Source: Phytophthora sp. 'mugwort' (taxonomy: Eukaryota > Oomycota > Peronosporomycetes > Peronosporales > Peronosporaceae). Taken from it: 64,000 nt of DNA. Below, in pieces: positions 49,069-57,902 of this stretch; position 1 is the stretch's first letter; each line of letters starts with the position of its first letter. The stretch is taken from contig JAUCEF010000014.1 of NCBI GenBank assembly GCA_033558025.1, forward strand, positions 2,914,001 to 2,978,000, read 5' to 3'. Below the pieces are notes generated by a model. That model was not told where the DNA came from. It searched no databases and saw only the letters and a list, made by a program, of their open reading frames with translations. Both the position numbers and the translations under genes were made by a program.

Positions 49069-49419
49069 TATTGACGGTTACCGGTTTGGTATCAGTTATT
49101 AATCCGTGAACCGGTTAACCCGAACCGGTCCAATCCGAACCCACGTTGATTATGGTGATTACGGTAAGTTGTTTACGCCACCGATGATTAGACGAGTAGG
49201 ATGATTGGACGAACACCGGTGAGTGATGGTTGATTAGATGCACTAGGTGATAGGACGCAGGGTCGCGTGTCTATAACAGTAGGGTGTAAGCTCCAACAAT
49301 TCAATCACTTTCGAATCTTCATTCTACCCCTCAAGTGCCTTCGCTCCGGTCCCGCCGTCTGCGACGTCCCTCCCTCCGCTTCGTACAAGCTTCGTGTCCA
49401 AGATCCATACCTTTCATCA
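49069..49419 (+). repeat. 3' LTR of unit 3, type III long form (351 bp)
   Basis: Follows the polypurine tract. It has the 10 extra U3 bases absent from the 5' LTR of unit 3, so the two ends of this unit do not match. Followed by ACCTC. Confidence 0.93.
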
Positions 49420-49625
49420 ACCTCGCGGACCGCAAGTCGACTTCCGGCTACACGTTCATGCTAATGGGTGCACCAGTGAGCTGGGGAAGCAAGAAGCAGT
49501 CAAGTGTTTCGCTGTCTACGAGTGAGGCGGAGTACATCGCACTCAGTCTGGCGATCCAAGAAGGCAAGTGGATTCATCGCCTGTTGTGCGAGATTTTGAC
49601 GGCAGCGAACAAATCGGGGCCAGAG
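49420..49625 (+). pseudogene. RNase H remnant of an interrupted A unit
   Basis: Continues an outer unit from the ACCTC duplication: [14 protein letters not shown]...[10 protein letters not shown]...TAANKSGPE. It stops where a minus-strand type II LTR begins (flank CAGAG). Only about 68 codons remain. Its own 3' LTR is not in the window, removed or displaced by the following rearrangement. Confidence 0.9.
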
Positions 49626-49968
49626 TGATAAAGGTGTTGAGGTCTTGAAGCGAGGCTCGGGTTGAGCGGAGGGAGTTCTGCACTTGGGTGCGGGGACCGG
49701 AGTGAAGACCACTTGAGCTGAAGAAGGAAGATTCGAAAGTGATTGATTTATCGGAGCTTACACTACCTAGTCTACCACATAGATATGCAGCCCTGCATCC
49801 AATCATTTGGTGCATCCAATCACCAACACTCCGCACTCGTCCAATCATCCTACTCGTCTAATCATCGGTTGCGTAAACAACGTACCGTAAACATCGCGGG
49901 ATCGTGTTGGACCGGTTCGGGTTAACCGGTTACTGGTACACAGTACCAAAACCTGGCAACCCTCAATA
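49626..49968 (-). repeat. 3' LTR, type II (343 bp)
   Basis: Like 6496-6838 but with ttactgg where that has ttattgg. Not paired with the type I LTR at the other end. Confidence 0.93.
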
Positions 49969-49975
49969 CGCCCCC

Positions 49976-52900
49976 TCAATGCGAACACGCGTGGATACCG
50001 AGGGACGCCGTCAGATCCGTGTGGCGCGGTCCTGGCAGTGCCTTGGTCATGATGTCCGCCAGCATGATAGAAGTCTCGCAGTACTCGAGCTTGACTTCGC
50101 CGCGCTTGACCTCATCACGGATGTGATGGTACTTGATGTCGATGTGCTTGGCGCGACCATGGTTCACTGGGTTCTTCGTCATCTTGATGCACGACTGGTT
50201 GTCTTCGAGGATCTTGAGCTCTGGCCCCGATTTGTTCGCTGCCGTCAAAATCTCGCACAACAGGCGATGAATCCACTTGCCTTCTTGGATCGCCAGACTG
50301 AGTGCGATGTACTCCGCCTCACTCGTAGACAGCGAAACACTTGACTGCTTCTTGCTTCCCCAGCTCACTGGTGCACCCATTAGCATGAACGTGTAGCCGG
50401 AAGTCGACTTGCGGTCCGCGAGGTCGCCAGCCCAGTCCGCGTCCGAGTACCCACGAAAGTCGATGTTGTCACCCGGCTTGAAGCAGATCCCATGCGTCTT
50501 GGTGCCTTGCAGGTAGCGAAAGATACGCTTGACCGCAACCCAGTGTTCTTCTTGAGGGTTCTCCATGAAGCGCGACGCATAGCCAACGGCGTACGCGATG
50601 TCCGGGCGCGTGGCAGTCATCAAGTGCATCAGAGCACCAACAGCTTCGCGAAACGGAGCGTTCACCTTGGTCGCTGCGTCACTTGAAATCAGTCGAGTGC
50701 TTATGTCGACGGGACTCACCACGGCCTTGCACTCGTCCATACCAAAACGCTTGAGAATGTCATCCACATAGCGGCGCTGACACATCGTCACGCTGCCGTC
50801 CGGGCCGTCCACCAATTCGATCCCAAGAACGAACGCGCACTTGCCGCTGTCGGTCATCTCGAAGCGTGTCTTGAGGTCGTTCTTCGTGCGTGAGATCAGC
50901 TCGGGTGAACTTCCGGTGACCAACACATCGTCAACGTAGACCAGCACGAGCACACAGTGGCCATCGACAACCTTGATGTAGAGGCACGGGTCGAAGGCTG
51001 AAACTTGAAAACCGATAGAACACACGAATTCGTCGAAGGTCTCATTCCATACGCGCGAAGCTTGCTTGAGACCGTAGATCGCCTTCACCAATTCCAAGCA
51101 GTCGAAGTCACCGTCGAGATCAACACCTTCGGGGACCGCGCAGAACACCAGTTCTTTCATTATCCCGTACAGGAAAGCTGTCACCACGTCGAGTTGGTCG
51201 AGGGGCCAGTCAAAATACTTGGTAATCGCGATGATCATGCGCAGCGTCACGTACTTGACCACGGGCGAGAACGTCTCGGTGTAGTCGATGCCGTACTTCT
51301 GCTTGAACCCCTTGGCCACGAGGCGCGCCTTGTACTTCTCGATCGATCCGTCCGCTTTGCGCTTGATCTTGAACACCCACTTGGTGCCGATGGCGCGTTG
51401 TCCGTTAGGCAACTTGGCAGCACGAAACACACCACGAAGTCGCATCGATTCGAGCTCAGCACGAATCGCCTTGCGCCAGTGCACTTGGTCGGGGCCGTTC
51501 ACCGCTTCTTGGAATGTCGTCGGCTCCGATAGATCGCCTGCTTCGACGGCATTGGCACTTGCAGGCCAAAAAACCGGTGGAGTCGATTCTTCATCTTGGT
51601 CTCCAGACTTTTCTTCTTCGTCTGCGTCTGCTCGGTGCGGAGGGGAGTAGTTCGGCGCACTTGCTTCTTCCAGTCCAGGTCGATGACGCACAGCTCGCGG
51701 TTTTCTGGCAGCTTCATCTTCGTCACTCGGGCGGCTCTTGCGCTTCCCTGCCTGCGTGTACTCCGTCTGGCGGAAACCATCATTGTCGATGTCGAGCGAG
51801 TCGAAGTCCAGGTCGTCGACATCTTCATCGGAAATAGTCGGTGAACATCCAAAGGTCGACTCATCGAAGTTGACATCGCGACTGATGACCACCTGCCCCG
51901 CCTCGATGTCATAAAGTCGATACGCCTTGGACACTTCTTCGTAACCCAGAAACAATCCGGCGCGAGCCTTGTAATCCCACTTGAGTCGCTTCTCCTTCGG
52001 AGTCAGGATGTACGTCCGACAGCCGAACACACGCATGTGCTTCACACTCGGCTTGGACTTGTAGACGATCTCGAACGGAGTCTTGTGCTCGATCTTGGGT
52101 GACGGCAGGCGGTTCTTCACATAGATGGCCGTCATCGCCGCCTCAGCCCAGAAACACTTGTCCAGCTTAGCGTGATGCAGCATGCTGCGGCCGATCGTAA
52201 CGATAGTTCGGATGGCTCGCTCTGCCGTGCCGTTCGTCTGGTGCGCGTACGGAACCGTGGTTTGCTGCTCGATGCCTTCGTCTTCGTAGAAGTCGTTGAG
52301 CGAGTTGGTCGCAAACTCACGAGCTCCGTCGTGCCGCACAAACTTGACCTTCTTGCCGAACTGCTTCTGCACCTTCATGATGTACGTCTTGATGCAGTCT
52401 TCGCTCTCCGACTTGGCACGCAGGCAGAAACCCTTCATGCATCCACTGGCTTCGTCCACGATCAGGAGCAGGTACTTGCTACCGCCAAGCAAGTTTTCCT
52501 CCATGGGTCCGCAGATGTCAAAGTGGAGCAGCTCAAATGTGTCGTAGCGACGCTTGTCACGGTTGCTTGGGAATGGTTTTTGGACCATTTTACCTTGCTG
52601 GCAACCACGACACACACTTGGTCCACTCGACTTGGAAGGTGCCTTTCGCGTCCTTGATCATCTTGGTGTCGACCATCTTGCGAAGAACCTCGACTGGAGC
52701 GTGACCCATACGCGCGTGCAAATCGACCGTCCTTCCACTTGTCGCCGCATTTGCCGATCGCTGAGGCGTCTGAAGTCAGTAGAGTCCATCCATGAGGTTT
52801 GCCGTCGCCACCACTTGCTTGGAGCCTTTGTGCTCAATCTGCATCTTGGTGCCGTCGAACACCACTTGAAACTTGTCACTTTTGTTGATCTGCGGTACCG

Positions 52901-54014
52901 AAAGCAGATTCTTGCTCATGCTTGGCACGTACAGCGCGTTCTTGATCTCGATCTCGCGCTCGTCGCCATTGGGCAGAACCACTTGTTCCACGATGGTCCC
53001 CACACCCATGATGGCCGCCTTGTTGCCGTCGGCCACCGAAAGTTCGCCTTCGTTCCGCTCAATCAAATGGACGAACTTGGTCTTGTCGTTGCAGATGTGG
53101 TGCGTTGCGCCGCTGTCGACCGCCCACATCCCGGACACATTCTTGCCCGTCGAAACCCCACATTCCAGTGAAACCGCGAACGCTACTCGATCGTAGTCGT
53201 AGTCGTAGCCGTTGCTGTCGTTTCTCCACTGGATGTTGTTGGCCCCGCGTCCACGGCCGTTGCCGCCGCGTCTCGGCCCTCGGTTCTCGTCCTTCTACTT
53301 GGTCCAGCACTTGTCAATCGTGTGCCCCACTTTTCCGCAGTACGTACACTGGCGAGACTCTCGGTCGGTGTTGAACGCCTTGGCCGCGTTCTCCGTCTTC
53401 ACCGTCGCCGTCTTCTCGCCTTGTCTCTTGATGTGCTCGTTCGTGAGCACCTTCACGACGTCTTGCGACCGCAGTTCAGCGCTGCTCATCTCCAAGTTCA
53501 GCACGACGTTCTCGTAGCTCTTGGGGAGGCTGCGCAACAAGCAGATCGCCACGTCCTCGTCCTCCATCTTGGCACCGATGCTGCTGAGCTTGGCGCTGAT
53601 GTTGAGGACCTCGTTGCAATGATGCAACACATTGCCGCCTTCCGACATCTCCATGCTGAAGAGTTGGCGCTTCAGGTAGATGCGTCCAGCCTTCTGCGAA
53701 CCACCGTACAGCGTCTTCAGGCGCGACCAGGCAACCCACGCTTCCTCGCAGTCGTCGACCACATGGTGGTAGTCCGCGTCCATGTGGAGCAGCATCAGTC
53801 CGAAAGCGATGTTGCTCAACTTGACGTAGTCGTCCTTGGCCCGCGAGTCCGTGTAGCTTGGCGTCGTCTCACGGTTCACGACATGCCACGTCGACTTGGT
53901 CAGGAACACGCCACGCATGTAGCGGTTCCACATCGCGTAGTTGTCCCCGTTGAACTTGTCAATGGAGACCTTGGTCGAGGCGTCTTGGGCAGAGGACATG
54001 GTGCTTGGGCTCAT
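49976..54014 (-). pseudogene. Family A gag-pol polyprotein, two stops and one frameshift
   Basis: Full-length relict of 4039 bases (one more than intact copies). From the ATG (complement of 54012-54014) it meets TAG at 53295-53297 (CAG, Gln, elsewhere) just after the zinc knuckle. It then meets TGA at 52776-52778, the same position as in units 2 and 3, and one extra C near 52641-52643 (ggtgccttt for ggtgcttt). From 52615 down to 49976 the frame is open over integrase, RT and RNase H. A2-like tracts (about 50880-51060, 51883-52140 and 52459-52765) are set in a type I-like background. Confidence 0.93.
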
Positions 54015-54018
54015 AACC

Positions 54019-54357
54019 TGATGAAAGATATGGATCTTGGACACGAAGCTTGTACGAAGCGGAGGGAGGGACGTCGCAGACGGCGGGACCGGAGCGAAGG
54101 CACTTGAGGGGTAGAATGAAGATTCGAAAGTGATTGAATTGTTGGAGCTTACACCCTACTGTTATAGACACGTGACCCTGCGTCCTATCACCTAGTGCAT
54201 CTAATCAACCATCACTCACCGGTGTTCGTCCAATCATCCTACTCGTCTAATCATCGGTGGCGTAAACAACGTACCGTAAACATCGCGGGATCGTGTTGGA
54301 CCGGTTCGGGTTAACCGGTTACTGGTACACAGTACCAAAACCCGGCAACCCTCAATA
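54019..54357 (-). repeat. 5' LTR, type I (339 bp)
   Basis: Typical type I except gaaagAta for gaaaggta near its inner end. Outer flank ATGTG. Confidence 0.93.
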
Positions 54358-57300
54358 ATGTGGGGTTTCGACGGGCAAGAATGTGTCCGGGATGTGGGCG
54401 GTCGACAGCGGCGCAACGCACCACATCTGCAACGACAAGACCAAGTTCGTCCATTTGATTGAGCGGAACGAAGGCGAACTTTCGGTGGCCGACGGCAACA
54501 AGGCGGCCATCATGGGTGTGGGGACCATCGTGGAACAAGTGGTTCTGCCCAATGGCGACGAGCGCGAGATCGAGATCAAGAACGCGCTGTACGTGCCAAG
54601 CATGAGCAAGAATCTGCTTTCGGTACCGCAGATCAACAAAAGTGACAAGTTTCAAGTGGTGTTCGACGGCACCAAGATGCAGATTGCGCACAAAGGCTCC
54701 AAGCAAGTGGTGGCGACGGCAAACCTCATGGATGGACTCTACTGGCTTCAGACGCCTCAGCGATCGGCGAATGCGGCGACGAGTGGCAAGACTGTCGACC
54801 TGCACGCGCGCATGGGTCACGCTCCGGTTGAGGTGCTTCGCAAGATAGTCGACAACCACATGATCAAGGACGCGAAGGCACCTTTCAAGTCGAGCGGACC
54901 AAGTCTGTGTCGTGGTTGCCAGCAAGGTAAAATGGTCCAAAAACCATTCCCAAGCAACCGTGACAAGCGTCGCTACGACACATTTGAGCTGCTCCACTTC
55001 GACATCTGCGGACCCATGGAGGAAAACTCGCTTGGCGGCAGCAAGTACCTGCTACTGATCGTGGACGAAGCCAGTGGATGCATGAAGGGTTTCTGCCTGC
55101 GTGCCAAGTCGGAGAGCGAAGACTGCATCAAGACGTACATCATGAAGGTGCAGAAGCAGTTCGGCAAGAAGGTCAAGTTTGTGCGGCACGACGGAGCTCG
55201 TGAGTTTGCGACCAACTCGCTCAACGACTTCTACGAAGACGAAGGCATCGAGCAGCAAACCACGGTTCCGTACGCGCACCAGACGAACGGCACGGCAGAG
55301 CGAGCTATCCGAACTATCGTTACGATCGGCCGCAGCATGCTGCATCACGCTAAGCTGGACAAGTGTTTCTGGGCTGAGGCGGCGATGACGGCCATCTACG
55401 TGAAGAACCGCCTGCCGTCATCCAAGATCGAGCACAAGACTCCGTTCGAGATCGTCTACAAGTCCAAGCCGAGTGTGAAGCACATGCGTGTGTTCGGCTG
55501 TCGGACGTACATCCTGACTCCGAAGGAGAAGCGACTCAAGTGGGATTACAAGGCTCGCGCCGGATTGTTTCTGGGTTACGAAGAAGTGTCCAAGGCGTAT
55601 CGACTTTATGACATCGAGGCGGGGCAGGTGGTCATCAGTCGCGATGTCAACTTCGATGAGTCGACCTTTGGATGTTCACCGACTATTTCCGATGAAGATG
55701 TCGACGACCTGGACTTCGACTCGCTCGACATCGACAATGATGGTTTCCGCCAGACGGAGTACACGCAGGCAGGGAAGCGCAAGAGCCGCCCGAGTGACGA
55801 AGATGAAGCTGCCAGAAAACCGCGAGCTGTGCGTCATCGACCTGGACTGGAAGAAGCAAGTGCGCCGAACTACTCCCCTCCGCACCGAGCAGACGCAGAC
55901 GAAGAAGAAAAGTCTGGAGACCAAGATGAAGAATCGACTCCACCGGTTTTTTGGCCTGCAAGTGCCAATGCCGTCGAAGCAGGCGATCTATCGGAGCCGA
56001 CGACATTCCAAGAAGCGGTGAACGGCCCCGACCAAGTGCACTGGCGCAAGGCGATTCGTGCTGAGCTCGAATCGATGCGACTTCGTGGTGTGTTTCGTGC
56101 TGCCAAGTTGCCTAACGGACAACGCGCCATCGGCACCAAGTGGGTGTTCAAGATCAAGCGCAAAGCGGACGGATCGATCGAGAAGTACAAGGCGCGCCTC
56201 GTGGCCAAGGGGTTCAAGCAGAAGTACGGCATCGACTACACCGAGACGTTCTCGCCCGTGGTCAAGTACGTGACGCTGCGCATGATCATCGCGATTACCA
56301 AGTATTTTGACTGGCCCCTCGACCAACTCGACGTGGTGACAGCTTTCCTGTACGGGATAATGAAAGAACTGGTGTTCTGCGCGGTCCCCGAAGGTGTTGA
56401 TCTCGACGGTGACTTCGACTGCCTGGAATTGGTGAAGGCGATCTACGGTCTCAAGCAAGCTTCGCGCGTGTGGAATGAGACCTTCGACGAGTTCGTGTGC
56501 TCCATCGGCTTTCAAGTATCGGCGTTCGACCCGTGCCTCTACATCAAGATCGTTGACGGTCACTGCGTGCTAGTGCTGGTCTACGTGGATGACGTGCTGA
56601 TTACCGGAAGTTCACCCGAACTGATCTCACGCACGAAGACCGACCTCAAGACACGCTTCGAGATGACCGACAGCGGCAAGTGCGCGTTCGTTCTTGGGAT
56701 CGAATTGGTGGACGGCCCGGACGGCAGCGTGACGATGTGTCAGCGCCGCTATGTGGATGACATTCTCAAGCGTTTTGGTATGGACGAGTGCAAGGCCGTG
56801 GTGAGTCCCGTCGACATAAGCACTCGACTGATTTCAAGTGACGCAGCGACCAAGGTGAACGCTCCGTTTCGCGAAGCTGTTGGTGCTCTGATGCACTTGA
56901 TGACTGCCACGCGCCCGGACATCGCGTACGCCGTTGGCTATGCGTCGCGCTTCATGGAGAACCCTCAAGAAGAACACTGGGTTGCGGTCAAGCGTATCTT
57001 TCGCTACCTGCAAGGCACCAAGACGCATGGGATCTGCTTCAAGCCGGGTGACAACATCGACTTTCGTGGGTACTCGGACGCGGACTGGGCTGGCGACCTC
57101 GCGGACCGCAAGTCGACTTCCGGCTACACGTTCATGCTAATGGGTGCACCAGTGAGCTGGGGAAGCAAGAAGCAGTCAAGTGTTTCGCTGTCTACGAGTG
57201 AGGCGGAGTACATCGCACTCAGTCTGGCGATCCAAGAAGGCAAGTGGATTCATCGCCTGTTGTGCGAGATTTTGACGGCAGCGAACAAATCGGGGCCAGA

Positions 57301-57544
57301 GCTCAAGATCCTCGAAGACAACCAGTCGTGCATCAATATGACGAAGAATTCAGTGAACCATGGTCGCGCCAAGCACATCGACATCAAGTACCATCACATC
57401 CGTGATGAGGTCAAGCGCGGCGAAGTCAAGCTCGAGTACTGCGAGACTTCTATCATGCTGGCGGACATCATGACCAAGGCACTGCCAGGACCGCGCCACA
57501 CGGATCTGACGGCGTCCCTCGGAATCCACGCGTGTTCGCATTGA
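54358..57544 (+). pseudogene. Array unit 1 gag-pol polyprotein, 5' truncated
   Basis: Begins inside the spacer between knuckle and protease (CGVSTGKN) at the edge of the minus-strand LTR, and is open for 1062 codons to the TGA in the polypurine tract. It contains protease DSG, HHCC zinc region, D,D35E integrase, RT with YGLKQAS and YVDD, and RNase H. Gag and knuckle are missing. Compared with array unit 2 it has Ile for Met in VLRKIVD and keeps Lys in YGLKQ. No stop or frameshift. Confidence 0.94.
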
Positions 57545-57571
57545 GGGGGCGTATTGAGGGTTGCCGGGTTT

Positions 57572-57609
57572 TGGTACTGTGTACCAGTAACCGGTTAACC
57601 CGAACCGGT
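57572..57609 (+). promoter_or_regulatory. Inverted repeats in U3 of family A
   Basis: TGGTAC-TGT-GTACCA (57572-57586) is followed by ACCGGTT-AACCCG-AACCGGT (57590-57609). The second pair is kept in all three LTR types, the first only in types I and II. Either could be a dimer-binding site or a small hairpin; no function is shown by the sequence alone. Confidence 0.45.
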
Positions 57610-57742
57610 CCAACACGATCCCGCGATGTTTACGGTATGTTGTTTACGCCACCGATGATTAGACGAGTAGGATGATTGGACGAACACCGGTGAGTGATGG
57701 TTGATTAGATGCACTAGGTGATAGGACGCAGGGTCGCGTGTC

Positions 57743-57789
57743 TATAACAGTAGGGTGTAAGCTCCAACAATTCAATCACTTTCGAATCT
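57743..57789 (+). promoter_or_regulatory. Core promoter of family A LTR (TATA-like and initiator)
   Basis: TATAA at 57743-57747 stands 35 bases before the A of a TCACTTTC initiator-like site (57776-57789), which matches the oomycete consensus less well than family B (three mismatches in 14). A start here gives a leader of about 117 bases to the ATG. The TCACTTTCGAATCTTC segment is common to types I, II and III and likely begins R. Confidence 0.5.
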
Positions 57790-57890
57790 TCATTCTACCC
57801 CTCAAGTGCCTTCGCTCCGGTCCCGCCGTCTGCGACGTCCCTCCCTCCGCTTCGTACAAGCTTCGTGTCCAAGATCCATACCTTTCATCA

Positions 57891-57902
57891 GGTTATGAGC
57901 CC
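57891..57902 (+). other. Primer-binding site of array unit 2
   Basis: GGTTATGAGCCC, directly after the LTR. The ATG is at 57895-57897, pairing with the CAU anticodon of the proposed primer. Confidence 0.8.

Larger units (their letters stand above)
36791..49625 (+). mobile_element. Tandem nest of three family A units, type III LTRs
   Basis: Three plus-strand units start with type III LTRs at 36791, 40740 and 44679. Units 1 and 2 both end at the same base of RNase H (GCGACCTC, after codon 1198). Unit 3 is complete and is followed by a 3' LTR (49069-49419) and then ACCTCGCGG, the continuation of an interrupted unit. ACCTC is thus the duplication on both sides. The LTR-to-LTR step is 3949 then 3939 bases; the 10-base difference is an indel in the first LTR. 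The array ends at 49625, where a minus-strand element begins. Confidence 0.88.
49626..54357 (-). mobile_element. Recombinant minus-strand A element, unlike LTRs and flanks
   Basis: Has a type II LTR on the left (49626-49968) and a type I LTR on the right (54019-54357). The flanks are CAGAG on the left and ATGTG on the right. The host sequence on the left is RNase H and on the right is the knuckle-protease spacer, so they are not the two sides of one insertion. It looks like the product of recombination between two minus-strand A elements sitting in different plus-strand hosts, with loss of what lay between. Confidence 0.85.
57552..57890 (+). repeat. Shared LTR between array units 1 and 2, type I (339 bp)
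   Basis: Acts at once as the 3' LTR of the unit before and the 5' LTR of the unit after. It has tacggtaTgtt where A1a has tacggtaCgtt, a change shared with 61940-62278. Confidence 0.95.

Noticed and set aside
36791..49625. CRISPR-like or satellite array
   Set aside because: The period is about 3.9 kb and the units are coding retroelement bodies; no short repeat and spacer pattern exists anywhere in the window.
57865..57894. Upstream extension of the family A polyprotein (SKIHTFHQV) from a GTG in the LTR
   Set aside because: It needs a non-ATG start in a eukaryotic RNA, and type II elements have no such extension; the ATG in the primer site is used instead.
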